NCBI GenBank assembly: GCA_043228905.1
Contig: JBHGNT010000005.1
Span: 21,576,001-21,640,000, forward strand
Length of the DNA: 64,000 nt
Source: Azolla caroliniana
Taxonomy: Eukaryota; Polypodiophyta
Direction of reading: 5' to 3'
The notes under the pieces are model-generated. The model did not search any database. It saw only the letters and a list, made by a program, of their open reading frames with translations, and was not told the DNA's origin. Below, piece by piece: positions 43,231-53,890 of this stretch. A program made the position numbers and the translations under genes. Every line of letters begins with the position of its first letter. Within the stretch, counting starts at the first letter, position 1.

Positions 43231-43624
43231 ACACATACATACATGCAAGGATACACACATACGTAGTATATATATGTATGATTGGAATGTACATGTATAC
43301 CTCTCTTCTCTACATATAGGGGTTAAGGTGGAAGATAGGGCTACTATTAGAGATAGGTAACAAATGAACAAAACAATTGTTAGATGCTCAAATACTCAAA
43401 TACCTCCCATCCAATCCAAACATAGATTCACACTCGATCGCGTGTATAGTTATAATTATTTCCTATATTAATGAACATTGTGAGTTTGCATTGTAACATC
43501 TTATCAATATGCTTCCCGCCAATTGGTACATCTCTCTATTGAGTTTCTTTTCGTTCTTGTTGTGAAGATCACCCTAGCTCTACAATGTTTTGGTTCAAAT
43601 ATAAGAATATTCCATTGAACATTT

Positions 43625-44065
43625 TGTGAAGAATACGCTTGCGGAAGCTAAAACAAACCTGCTTTGGCGAATAGCAACACAACACAAACACAGGTTTAAT
43701 GGAATCTTGAGATTGCACTATATACAAGGGAGAGACAAGAGAGCAGAACATAAACTCTATTCAAAATAATAGCACTTTGTACATAGAATGTGCTCAGAGA
43801 ACACTTTTATACAAGTCCATTTAAGGATTGATAGAAGTACTCATAGGTACTTCAATGCTCATAAGAGCGACTAACACTAACTCCCAAAAATATGCCTACG
43901 TATTAGGCTAGATTCGTACGCCTCTAACAGCCTACTGGTTACAATCAGATCCGGCTCCTGGTTCCGGATAACATCCGGACACTGATCTGGTTCTCCGTTC
44001 CGGATACCGATCTGGCTCTGGCTTATTCAACCGATCCGGATCCGGTTGCGCTTGCTCGTTCAACA
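43625..44065 (-). repeat. Copia F 3' LTR
   Basis: This 441-bp block runs TGTGAAGAATACGC to CTCGTTCAACA in plus orientation and borders the polypurine tract on its right. It is the reverse counterpart of the copia A LTR (22981-32902), without the long TC run. Confidence 0.8.
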
Positions 44066-44380
44066 CTCCCCCTCAAGCTCAACTTGAGGTCAGATCGTGG
44101 TGTCAATATCTATGGTAGCCAGTTCTTCCGTCCGACCCCTTCTGGCGTCCTTCCCCCTCGCTCGCGCTTCTCATCTAGTCTGGTTCTTCCTTCCACAACC
44201 TGTTTGGTTCAACGCTCCTCGACCTTCTTGGTCGACATATCTGCCCAACAAGCCCTTCTTAGCGTCCTCGCTATCGCGACTCCGGCACTTGTCAACCCGT
44301 CGTTTCCTCCGTATCGGTGTCGACGTCTCTTGCCCTCTCGTCCACTTGGCCTTTAGTAGAGCTGGATCATCCAAATCAAA

Positions 44381-44773
44381 CTATTGAACCAAATCGGTTG
44401 TCTCCGATTTGTTCCAATTCTCGTCCGAATCGGTTGCCTCCGGCTCGTTCCGGCTCTTGTCCGAGTAGGTGGTCTCCAACTCGTCTCCCGTTTTCAAGCC
44501 TTTGACAATATTAGACCATGTCCAAGACTTGGCCATCTCCTTCCGGTCGGCTCTATCTTTTTTGACTCTGTCGTCGTCGCTGCTTGTTCCGACTTGTTCA
44601 AATATTTCGACTCTTTCAGTCGACTCGGATTTCTTTTTCTTCTTATCTCCCCCTATCTTGGTTCTCTCTTTCCCTTTGGCTCCTTGTCTAGTGCCATTAT
44701 TTGTTTCCGTTCTCCCCCTCAGGTGCAGCATGTCAAGATGCTGAATGCGGAGCATCTCCGAAAAGTGTTGCAA
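44381..44773 (-). pseudogene. Copia F charged 3' extension
   Basis: These 130 codons on the minus strand are rich in Lys, Glu, Asp, Ser and Thr (GDKKKKKSESTERVEIFEQV). They lie between RNase H and the polypurine tract. Copia A has the same block in a more decayed form at 22350-22960. No domain is recognised. Confidence 0.5.
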
Positions 44774-44846
44774 CTTGGCCGATCCGAGAGGCTTGGTGAA
44801 GATCTCCGAAACCTATTGATCCATGTGAACATATCGAAGTTCAACT

Positions 44847-45611
44847 TCACCACTCATGGACAAAGTGATAATGCACTTCTATGTGCTTTGTCCGAGTATG
44901 GAATACGAGATTCTTAGCGAGTTGTATGTGGCTTACGTTGTCGTAATAGATCAAGATCGGGGTTGGCACCTCGATCCGGAGGTCTTGTAGCAGCAGCCGA
45001 AGCCAAATGGCTTCACAAGTGGCAATGGTAGCACCCCGATATTCAGCCTCAGTGCTCAAAAGAGCCACTGTTGGCTGCTTTTTGCTACTCCACGCAACAG
45101 TTGCGCTACAAAGAGAAAACATATATCCGGAGTTGGATCGACGATCCGATGCATCACCAACCCAATCGGCATTTGTATATCCAACTAGCTTCCCAGCTAT
45201 ATCGTGTCGGTATAACAGCCCCTTATCCTTAGTGCCACTAACATATAGGAGTATCCGGTGTGCGCACTGAAGGTGCTCCACCGTCGGCTTCTGCATGAAT
45301 TGGTTAATCAGTCCAACCGGATAACTGATGTAGGGTTGGGTGATTGTTAAGTAGATAAGGCTTCAAACAATTTGTCGGAATCGTTTCTCATTACAGGCCG
45401 GTCCGGAGTTGGGACGTAGCTTCAGGTTCTGGTCCAGGGGTGTGGAGATTGGTTGGCATTCAGTCATGCCAAACTTGAATAGCATATTCAACACATAGTG
45501 TCTTTGTGAGAGCAATATGTCATCGAGAGTTCGGATCACCTCGATCCCAAGAAAATAATGAAGGTCCCCCAGGTCCTTCATTTCAAATGCGTCTGACAGT
45601 TGGGACTTCAC
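44847..45611 (-). pseudogene. pol: Copia F RT end and RNase H
   Basis: The RT part at 45611-45363 reads MKSQLSDAFEMKDLGDLHYF through STPLDQNLKLRPNSGP. RNase H at 45296-44847 has VEHLQCAHRILLYVSGTKDK, YTNADWVGDASDRRSNSGYM, STEAEYRGATIATCEAIWL and RTKHIEVHYHFVHEW. The two parts are separated by a frame break at about 45360-45300. Compared with copia A this copy lacks the 182-bp duplication. Confidence 0.88.
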
Positions 45612-45621
45612 ATGGCCGATT

Positions 45622-46726
45622 TAAGGATGCACATGGTGTAGTGACGAGATATAAAGCTCGTGTCATCGCTCGTGGTTTTACACAAATTCCTAGCGTGGAT
45701 TTTAAAGAAACATTTGCTCCGACACTAAAAATGGTTCCATTACAAACCATGCTTGCTTTTTCGGCCAGTTTCAATCTCGAACTTCACCACTTGGATATCA
45801 AAACCACATTTTTACATGGTGACTTAAATGAAGAAATATTCATGCAACAACCGCCATTTTTTGAAGATTCAAAATTCCCAAAGTATGTTTGTAAGCTTCA
45901 TAAGTCATTGTATGGTTTGAAACAATCTACACAAATGTAGCACCACAAGCTCCAGACATTTCTTATGTCTATTAATTTTCGGCATCTTCAAGTTGAGCCA
46001 AATCTTTACATTCGTAAAGAAGGAAGTGACTATGTCATCATTGGTGTGTATGTGGATGATTTTCCAACTACTTCAATGCGAAAGGCTATAAATCAACTCA
46101 AGGAGAAGTTTCCCGTCAAAGACCTTGGACCACTAGAGTATTGCCTTGGTATCAAGGTAACAACGAATAGGATGGAAGGCACACTTACTATGTCGCAACG
46201 GAAGTTGGTCGAAGAAATTCTTCACAAGTTCGAGATGTGGGTGGATTACACAATTCTTCACAAGTTCGAGATGTGGGTGGATTACACAAGTTCGAGATGT
46301 GGGTCGAAAAAATTCTTCACGATTACACATCTACTACAACAATGTGGGTGGATTTTTTTACGAAGCCAGTACATTGTACCACAACAAAAACATTGGATTT
46401 GTTGTAATAAAATTGGTCTTAGTATTAGTAAGATCAATAAAGAAAAATAAACTCTTTATTTTATGGGGGGGTGTTAGAATATAAAATAAAGTATAATATT
46501 ACGAGTAAAAATAAAACATATTGTGATAAATAACGTAATAAATAAATATTCCTAAAATACCCCTCATTTATAAAAACGTTTTTGTAACTACCCTCTCTCT
46601 CATATATACACATTGTAACCACAATTCATCAAGTGTGAGAAATACAACTGTTGGTTCTTGATCTCTCTCTCTCTCTCTCCCTGTTATTTTCTTCCTATCT
46701 CTTGTGTTATTGCTTGATTTCTTACA
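45622..46726 (+). mobile_element. Copia G: 5'-truncated copia element, plus strand
   Basis: The piece starts in RT at FKDAHGVVTRYKARVIARGF and continues with LHHLDIKTTFLHGDLNEEIF and YGLKQ, then a TAG at 45938. The same frame goes on to VYVDDF at about 46050 (active site intact) and CLGIKVTTNRMEGTL. A 35-bp duplication around 46225-46290 (CACAAGTTCGAGATGTGGGT) breaks it. Most of RNase H is missing. A G-rich tract (ATGGGGGGG, about 46462-46471) and an LTR end the element. Confidence 0.85.
46472..46726 (+). repeat. Copia G LTR
   Basis: This 255-bp block begins TGTTAGAATATAAAAT after the G-rich tract and ends TTGATTTCTTACA. It has a CATATATACAC TATA-like sequence near 46601 and a short TC run. 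No second copy is in the window, so the right edge rests on the TG...CA rule. Confidence 0.7.
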
Positions 46727-47034
46727 CCGGCAAGAGATAACTCATATAAATTCTTACAATGCATAGACAAGTCATGAAGAGTTAAGTCACCATAACTCTC
46801 AACATGTTTCCCTTTTAGATTTCCCGAAAATTTAGCACATGCATGTGCTTTCTCTTGCGTTTGGAGAAATTGTTGAGTAACTTCCCATACTCTTCTCTTT
46901 CTTTGAATAAGCCATTTATACTCATGCAAATGCTTTGGGTAGATTTCTTTATCCTTAACTACATCCAAAACCATAAGGCACTTTACAAAGGAAAGAGAGA
47001 GAATTAGAATTTTTATCGTCCATAAAGAGGCCAA
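46727..47034 (-). other. Unrecognised coding-like fragment
   Basis: The minus strand is open from 47034 into the copia G LTR, with a plausible protein composition (HEYKWLIQRKRRVWEVTQQF, KAHACAKFSGNLKGKHVESY). I do not recognise it. It could be an exon of the same broken gene as 47506-47979, also on the minus strand. The sequence between them (47035-47460) shows no feature. Confidence 0.3.
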
Positions 47035-47456
47035 TTTTGACCTATGGGACGAGAATATACATGTGTTCTTGATATGTGTCTCCTTCCTAAGAAGGGGTAT
47101 TCATACATTGAAGCACAAAGTCTCTATGTGTGAATAAAGCATACACATATGAGCTCAACCTTCTCGGTGGTGTCTTAAGTATAGCACTAAGTTATCACTC
47201 CCTCTTAGTATGTCAGCATATCTTGATGTACGGGAGATTGATAAGTGTGATGAGTGAGGGTGAAAGATGTAATGTGTTGATATGTATGTGTAATGTTATA
47301 CGATTATGCGTGTGAATGTAAGTGTGAGTGTGGTGGATACAAAGAGGTGTGAGTGAGTGACTAGGTGTGAATGCCAAGGGGGCTTGCACCCTTGTGTATC
47401 TACCCCTTTGTACCTATTTAACCCCTTATGGGGAATGAATGAATACAATGATCATT

Positions 47457-47460
<4 letters not shown>

Positions 47461-47500
<40 letters not shown>
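47461..47500. repeat. (CT)n microsatellite
   Basis: This is an uninterrupted run of about 18 CT dinucleotides in a region that otherwise has only coding-like fragments. It is independent of the TC run in the copia A LTR. Confidence 0.9.
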
Positions 47501-47502
<2 letters not shown>

Positions 47503-47719
47503 CCCTTACGTTGAACCCCCTTGGGAAGGGGGTGGAGCCATTCTAGGAACCACCCCCCACCCCTCAATGCTTGTCTTGTTCTTCATGATCTCTCTCACCA
47601 TTATACTCTCCATCATTTTCACTATTACACCATGTCTATCTTCATCATCAATCATCATCATTATCATTATCATTAACCCTAACCCTAAAACGTATAACAA
47701 TGCAACTTCAATACCTAAC

Positions 47720-47979
47720 TTGTGAGATCGAGTGTGAAGTAGTGTAAGGGCGTCTCTACGGGCATTACTACTCATATTGGTAATGAGATAAGGTTGGATA
47801 CGATCAATAAACATTCTTTCTTTATATTGAGACCGACATTGAGGGTTGACATTTGCAATGTAGTATTCTAGATTTGTCCTCGTAGCATCTTCCCACTTCA
47901 TCCTTAATGATTCCATCAACCTTTCCTCAATCATTACATACTGCATAACATTGCCTAAAAGCTCTAAAAGATCATCCAA
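47720..47979 (-). other. Unrecognised coding-like fragment (possible exon)
   Basis: The minus-strand frame reads DDLLELLGNVMQYVMIEERL, then KWEDATRTNLEYYIANVNPQ and YKERMFIDRIQPYLITNMSS, ending near TRSHK at about 47722. It has the look of a conserved helical protein segment. The frame beyond that point becomes low-complexity (IMIMMMIDDED) from simple repeats and is not believed. The family is not recognised. Confidence 0.35.
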
Positions 47980-48179
47980 ACCCCATCTTCTAAACCATTT
48001 CCTTAACCCTCGAACCTCCTATACAATGCTTAGTCTCTCACTTATATAGTTACGGTAACTTATCCAAGCTAACTGTGAGGATGTGTTCACACCAGGATAC
48101 AAGTGGGTAGAGTGGGACTTTTAGGCCAACAACAACCTCCTGGGTTTGAGTCACGCTCTCAACCAAACTATATTTGTTG

Positions 48180-49480
48180 GCTACAATGATCACTTTATGG
48201 ACTCAAACAATCTCCTAGATTATGGTTTCATGTTCTCACCATGGCTACTCTAGATTGTTATCGGAACCAAATATATACAGTAGACATAATCATACATCTA
48301 ATCGATTGTTAGTGGTAACACTATATGTAGACGACATTCCTATAGTTGGAACACCATTTGAAATTACCCAAGCAAAAGATAGAGCTTTCAAAACCATTTT
48401 CAAGAACATATTTAGGTCCCTTATCTTATTTCCAAGGCATGCATGTTATTCGTAATCGTAGTATGGGCGCTTTCATCATTCATCCAAATAAATTCATTAA
48501 TGAAAATTTGAAATCCTTTGGGATGCTAAACATTAAACCTTGTACTACTCCTTTTTCATTTACATGTAACTTAATTGTATCCGATAGCCCAACCACAAAA
48601 AGAGATATTGATTTTGTAAAGCAATTTCCAATTAAACAATTAACAAGAAAGCTTCAATATTTAGTTATAGGAACTCATCTTGCCCTTTGCTTTGCAATCA
48701 ATTATCTTTCACGCTTTATGCATAACCTTGGCCTTATGCATTGGAAATCACTTCAAAGAGCTATGCGATATCTAAAACACACATCTAACTATGGATTATC
48801 ATATAAATAATCCCGAAGATTCACGAAGATCTACTATTGGTTGTTCTTTTATAATGGTAGGAGCAATATTGACATGGCAATGAAAAAAACAAGAATTTGT
48901 GACGCTCTCATCTGTTGAAGTTGAACTTGTAGCAGTGGCATTGGCCGCTAAAGGACTATGGTTGCAAACAATGTTAAAGGAACTCCAACTATGCAAACCA
49001 CTTCAATTGAAAATCTTCTACAACAATATATCATGTATCTACTTGACGAAGAATCCAAAGCACATGGATTTAAAATACCACTTTACACGAGAGTTAGCCG
49101 AAGAAAACAAGTTTACCTTAGAGTTTACATCGAAAAATCATATGTGGGCTAATTTTTAACAAAGACTCTCCCTCCAAACAAATTTGAAGCTTGTTGTGAA
49201 AATTTAGGATTACAATGATTCACTACTAATTAGTTTATGGGAGGTGTTTGTAATAAACTAATTAGTTAGAATAAATAGATAGAAAAATAATAAATATAAT
49301 ACAAAAATATAAACAAATGTGAAAAGGTGCACCCATAACCGCCACAATATCTCTCGATGTGGTTGGTTGGTTGTATAGAGACAGGATTAAACAACACTAA
49401 ACTTTCTTCCTTTTTCTCTTTCTCTCTATCTCTCCGTCTCTTTCAATTTCATAAATCCTATTGTAAGTTCTCTGAATCAC
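48180..49480 (+). mobile_element. Copia H: degraded copia 3' half
   Basis: Remnants in order are SLYGLKQSPRLWF (about 48189), TLYVDDIPIVGT (RT active site, about 48328), FGMLNIKPCTTPF and RAMRYLKHTSNYGLSYK (to 48810). The RNase H end follows at 48899-49159 (SSVEVELVAVALAAKGLWLQ, CIYLTKNPKHMDLKYHF). Frames shift several times. A purine tract at about 49237-49244 (TATGGGAGG) precedes a probable LTR starting TGTTTGTAATAAAC at 49245; its right edge is not clear. It differs from copia A, G and K, so it is a fourth family. Confidence 0.75.
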
Positions 49481-50803
49481 TTGCTTGAGGATGGAGATAA
49501 CCATTTGGGTGTCCCCATTCACCACATACTTGTGAAGATCACGGATGCCTTCCAATTCTGTGATTTTGGGTCCAGATCCTTCTGTTGTTGTTCCAAGATG
49601 AGGCTCACTAGGTAGAGTACTTGTGGCTAGGAATTAAGTAATTAATGGTTAATCAACGTGCAGAAGGTCCAACTTATATAGATGAATTATTCTAAGACAC
49701 TAAATAGGGATTTAGAGGGATAAAAATAGAGATAATTTATTTTGATAATGCTTGGGTTGAAGAATCAAAACTAGGCCTCACATCCAGCATTACTACTAAT
49801 TATCATGCATTGAGTGACAATATCAAATAAAATATTGGTGTAATAAATCACACTATAATATCAATGGCAAAATTGTCAATGACTCATTAGTACATCCAAG
49901 TATTGCAATATCCATTTAAATTTGTTATTTACGCAAATATCGTGGGTCAAACATCCAAAAGGAGAAAGGGTGGGCGAGCTCATGCAATTGCTTAGCTAGC
50001 ATACAAAGTGGGAGTGAGTTGACCTTGAAGTGCTATTGCTAATGCCATGACCTAATGATATCGAATAATGCAAAATGATTGATTACTACATCCAATTCTT
50101 GTAGCACGCGTGAAACTTGGACTAGACTTTCTTCCAAACTTGTGCGCAACATGTGAAAAGTTAATTGTCATATATTAACCAACCAAATGGGTCAAACGAA
50201 GAACACATACAATGTCTTATTATACTTTCATAAGAGCCTTTTATGATTTATTTCATTATTCATTGAGAAACAACTCCTTTATTGAAATGCTATGAGTAAT
50301 GGAAGCATTGCATGTCAAGGCTTTTTGTCTTACAGTTTATGTCATTAAAACTATGCATAAATGGAAGAATATCCGATAGCAACAGAATCTATGAATCCAT
50401 CACACCCCCATCATTCCTTCAATTCACATGTCATAACAATTGATGGGAGAGAGAGAGAGAGAGAGAGAGAGAGTCTTCAAATTAAAGTACATAAAAGGAA
50501 AAAAAGCACTTTTCCCTTTTCAAATGTGTTCATTTCCAAATGTTTGAATGCTTCTACGAACGCGTTTATTACGCTCTATGACAATGACCCAAACCAAACA
50601 ATCTCACTACTTTTAAAAACACATAGGTTGGACCTTCTAGGAGCTAGCTAGTTAACTCTAATCAAATTGTTCGTCTTGCCCCTAGAACCCAACAAGGAAA
50701 AGCTCAACCAATCCCATATTGCATCAAGCCTCCTCTCAAGTGTGACCTTGATATCCTCCAAACCAGACAATCGACATAAGTGGAGAGCTTGCATGCAAGA
50801 GCG
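49481..50803. other. Intergenic region upstream of ankyrin gene
   Basis: This is AT-rich single-copy-looking DNA with a (GA)n run at 50447-50473. I see no convincing gene or mobile element in it. The last few hundred bases must hold the promoter or an upstream exon of the ankyrin gene; no TATA box stands out. Confidence 0.5.
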
Positions 50804-51280
50804 ATGAATGATCCTCACGATATGGTGGCAAATGGGAACACCCAAATGGATCTCTCCAATCTTGACATCGACACCGACAGATTGCTACACCCAGAAGGTC
50901 GGAGGAACACCACAATGGACAGATCGGGGAGTTCACATGCGAGAGCGATGAATGATCTTCACGAAATGGAGGTGAACGGGAACACCCAAATGAATGATCT
51001 TCATGATATGGTGGCGAATGGGAACACCCGAACGGATCCCCCCAATCTCGACAATGAGACCGGGGGACTTCTACACTGGGTAGGTAGGAGGAACAACACA
51101 ATGGACAGATCGGGGAGGTTGCATTCAAGAGCAATGAATGATGTTCACAATATGGTGGCGACTGGGAACACCCAAATGAATGATGTTGACGATATGGTGG
51201 CGAATGGGAGCACCCGAACGGATCTCTCCAATCTCGATGATGACACCGGGGGACTTCTACACCGGGTAGGTCGGAGGAAC
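50804..51280 (+). repeat. Internal repeats in the 5' part of the ankyrin gene
   Basis: Blocks around GCGAATGGGAACACCC and GATGATATGGTGGCGAATGGG recur four to six times. Together they form imperfect units of about 190 bp plus shorter 54-bp duplications. They encode the repeated MVANGNTQ segment. The repeats keep the reading frame, which argues for selection or recent origin. Confidence 0.7.
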
Positions 51281-53059
51281 AACACAGCATTGCATAGGGC
51301 CATCCTGAACCAGCAAAAGCACTTGGCTCAGTCCCTCGTGGAGCATGGCGCAAGCCTCACCGTTCTCAATGACAACGGAGACATGCCCATCACCTACTGC
51401 TCTAATGGTGAAATGTTCGAAATGCTGCTGCTCGCCGATAATGCATTTCTCCATAGGCCGGATCTGACTTGGAACACAGATTCCTTTGGCAGAAACATCC
51501 TCCATTATGCATCCTTGTACCTGAAGGAGGCTAGATCCATACCCCTCATCAGTAAATTGATCTCCATGGCAAGATCTGAGGATCTTCTCCGCAGAGATAA
51601 GGATGGAGCAACATTCTTGCGGGCAGCTGCCGAGTGTGGGAACACTAGAGTGGTTGAGGCACTCAAAGGGAGCATCATCCATGCCATCTATCCCCAAACA
51701 AAGAAGGCATTGATCAAGGGAGAGGTTGGGATGAGTGCCCTTATGCACGGCCATAGAGATTTCTTCGATCAACTGGTTGAATTGAGCAAGGTGTGCTCTG
51801 CCAATGTGCAGATCACTCTAGCCGACCTTGTGGAAAAGCTAAAAGAAGCAGCCCTCGAAAGACTCGAGGATGATGCAAGGAAGGACGTGACCATGAACAA
51901 AGATTCCATGAGACAGGAATTAGAGATGATTGGGAGTCCAAAAGGGCTTCCTACATATCTGGCTCTGTATGCTGAGAAATATGTGGTCTTCGAGTTTCTC
52001 CTGGAACGTGGACTCCTGACAGAGAATCAATGGGATGAGGAGTATAAGCGCACATGTCTACACTGGGCTGTGGTGCACAAGAGGGCAGACATAGTGGAGA
52101 AGCTCCTCAAATCACTGAATCTGAGGTCAAGCCCAGGGATGAAAGACGCAAAAGGGAAGACAGCACTGCAGATAGCATTTGAGGAGAACAACCAAGAAGC
52201 GATGGAGTTGCTGAGAGGAAGGCCGGCCTTCAAGGAGTACGAAGAGAAGCAGTTGAGAGACAGGGATGTGTATGTGCAGGCACTGAATGCAGTGCTGGTG
52301 GGAGCAGCGCTGATAGGGAGTGTGACCTTTGCTGGCTGGTTGCAGCTCCCATCACAGACGGCATTCCAGAGGCTGGAGATGAAGGTCTTCTGGGTGAGCA
52401 ATGGTGTGTCCTTCTACTCTGCTGTGGCAGCAATGTGCGTGGCCATAGCCGCCTTGCTGCCCACACCCACCAAGTATGTGGATGGCATCGCGAATCAGTT
52501 GAGGTCGGACCTGCTGCTGGCGACGCTCTTCTTGAAGCTCTCGCTGGTAGGCGTGGCCATAGCATTCGGGGGGGCCGGCTTCGCCGCTGCCGCCTCCTCC
52601 GCCTCACCGGAAAATGATTGTCCGGACGAATGCGGGGAGCTCTACCGGTGGCTCATGTGGGGCAGCACGATCCCCGGCGCGTGCTTTGTGGCCACCACGG
52701 TAGGCATCATTATGTATCGGTTGCTCGTGGACATGCTCCCCGTGGATAACATGCGGTGGTGGCGGCTCCTTGCCGGAGCCGAATCGCGCTCCACCTATGC
52801 GAACACCCACTTGAGGATGTACTACTTGGAGGACTTGGTGAGCCCCCAAAAGTTGTCTTCCGAGACCTTGCTATCAGCAAGAACACCATCAAGAAAATTC
52901 CTTGGGAAAGGTCTCACAGGTTATGATTTCCCTTCTAATAGGACTTCATTCCCTCCGTCCTTAGATGTCGGGATGGAGAATGACTATTCTACTACGAGAG
53001 CATCCCCACCATTCTCTCCATTCGTAGTTCATGAGGACGATTGGTCAGACTATTATTAA
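50804..53059 (+). CDS. Ankyrin-repeat protein with PGG-type membrane domain
   Basis: This intact 751-codon frame runs from ATG 50804 to TAA 53057. The frame is open a little upstream without another ATG, so an upstream exon is possible. Residues 1-155 are two to three imperfect repeats around AMNDLHDMVANGNTQ and TGGLLHRVGRRNNT. Ankyrin repeats lie at about 158-190, 228-260, 266-290, 414-440 and 448-475 (TALHRAILNQQKHLAQSLVE, RTCLHWAVVHKRADIVEKLL). The PGG domain starts near 486 (DRDVYVQALNAVLVGAALIG) and has four hydrophobic segments to about 655; the Pro-Gly-Gly itself is not kept. The tail is Ser-rich and acidic. Relatives such as ACD6 act at membranes in defence and stress signalling; the role here is inferred. 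Copia I begins directly after the stop codon. Confidence 0.9.
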   Translation: MNDPHDMVANGNTQMDLSNLDIDTDRLLHPEGRRNTTMDRSGSSHARAMNDLHEMEVNGNTQMNDLHDMVANGNTRTDPPNLDNETGGLLHWVGRRNNTMDRSGRLHSRAMNDVHNMVATGNTQMNDVDDMVANGSTRTDLSNLDDDTGGLLHRVGRRNNTALHRAILNQQKHLAQSLVEHGASLTVLNDNGDMPITYCSNGEMFEMLLLADNAFLHRPDLTWNTDSFGRNILHYASLYLKEARSIPLISKLISMARSEDLLRRDKDGATFLRAAAECGNTRVVEALKGSIIHAIYPQTKKALIKGEVGMSALMHGHRDFFDQLVELSKVCSANVQITLADLVEKLKEAALERLEDDARKDVTMNKDSMRQELEMIGSPKGLPTYLALYAEKYVVFEFLLERGLLTENQWDEEYKRTCLHWAVVHKRADIVEKLLKSLNLRSSPGMKDAKGKTALQIAFEENNQEAMELLRGRPAFKEYEEKQLRDRDVYVQALNAVLVGAALIGSVTFAGWLQLPSQTAFQRLEMKVFWVSNGVSFYSAVAAMCVAIAALLPTPTKYVDGIANQLRSDLLLATLFLKLSLVGVAIAFGGAGFAAAASSASPENDCPDECGELYRWLMWGSTIPGACFVATTVGIIMYRLLVDMLPVDNMRWWRLLAGAESRSTYANTHLRMYYLEDLVSPQKLSSETLLSARTPSRKFLGKGLTGYDFPSNRTSFPPSLDVGMENDYSTTRASPPFSPFVVHEDDWSDYY

Positions 53060-53287
53060 TGTAAGCAATAATATTTTAGAGTACATATTAGAGAAGACAT
53101 TACCATGAATAAAAAAAGAACACACTGAAGGTTCACATGTAACTATTTATTCCAATAACCGTGAAGGTTCAGGTTCACTTGTAAGTGTTTTCCAAGATTG
53201 TACCTATATACATATCATCAATAAGAATAATTATTATGTCAGCGTGTTTTTTCCACATAAAAGCTTTGCTATGTGTAATAGCTTACA
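53060..53287 (+). repeat. Copia I 5' LTR
   Basis: This 228-bp block begins TGTAAGC and ends GCTTACA, a perfect 7-bp terminal inversion. The primer-binding site follows with no gap. The ankyrin gene TAA ends at 53059, so the LTR supplies all sequence after the stop codon, probably including the polyadenylation signal (AATAAAAAAAG near 53108). Confidence 0.85.
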
Positions 53288-53300
53288 TGGTATCAAAGCC
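53288..53300 (+). other. Copia I primer-binding site (repeated in each unit)
   Basis: TGGTATCAAAGCC directly follows the LTR CA and resembles the common plant copia site TGGTATCAGAGC, complementary to initiator tRNA-Met. A copy occurs every 612 bp, giving 17 in total. Confidence 0.85.
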
Positions 53301-53381
53301 AAAACAATCCTAGACATCCATTTTCTCTCCAAAGCTTCTCCACAGGTTGATCCGGAAGGGTCAATCCGGGAGGTCTACAAA

Positions 53382-53890
53382 AATGGCTTCGAGTGAAGGA
53401 ACGTCAACACTCTCAACAACAACAACATCAACAACACCTATGACAAGAAAGTATTTGATCAAAAAATTAAATGACAACAACTCTAGATGCAAGGCCTAAA
53501 ATCATCATGCATCTAACAGGCAACCAAGTCGTTCTCACCAAATACCTCGAGCCATCTAAAGAAATGTGGGATCTCCTTAAAGAATACCACAAACCATCAG
53601 ACAGAACCTCAACAATCCTTTCATTTCGTTACTTGGTCACTTTGGAAATGAAAGAAGATGACTCACTTGATGCCTTCATAAGCAAACATTCATATGCATA
53701 TGATAGAGCAATATCAACGGGCAATAAGATTGATGAAGAAATGAAGGTAGACATCATGTTTGGATCCTTACCAACTTTGCGGGGCCCATTCATAGTGATT
53801 CATGAAGTTGATCAAACACTTTCTCTACAAAATTTGATCTCGAAGATGAAGCAAGAAGATCTTCGAAGGAGAAAGCCTCAAAATGTGTAA
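53382..53890 (+). pseudogene. gag: Copia I gag 5' part (first of 17 copies)
   Basis: ATG 53382 opens MASSEGTSTLS, then a Thr-rich stretch and KKLNDNN, and closes at a TAA. A frame change or small deletion follows, and the UBN2 gag continues at 53471 (139 codons: MTTTLDARPKIIMHL, SKEMWDLLKEYHKPSDRT, LEMKEDDSLDAFISKHSYA). It ends at the unit junction with TAA 53888. The same frame recurs every 612 bp up to 62651. All copies share the frame break, so the break predates the amplification. Confidence 0.85.

Larger units (their letters stand above)
43625..45625 (-). mobile_element. Copia F: truncated copia element of the copia A family
   Basis: This minus-strand piece has an LTR at 43625-44065, a polypurine tract (reverse of CTCCCCCTCAAG, 44066-44077), a charged 3' extension, RNase H and the end of RT. 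The RT stops abruptly near 45625, where copia G begins. It is close to copia A throughout (for example LGDLHYFLGIEVIRT in both). Confidence 0.88.

Noticed and set aside
44084-44917. Plus-strand frames of 90-177 codons opposite copia F
   Set aside because: They are shadows of the minus-strand copia RNase H and charged extension.
47679-47694. Telomere-like AACCCTAACCCTAAAA
   Set aside because: Only about two units inside simple-sequence DNA; too short for an interstitial telomere.
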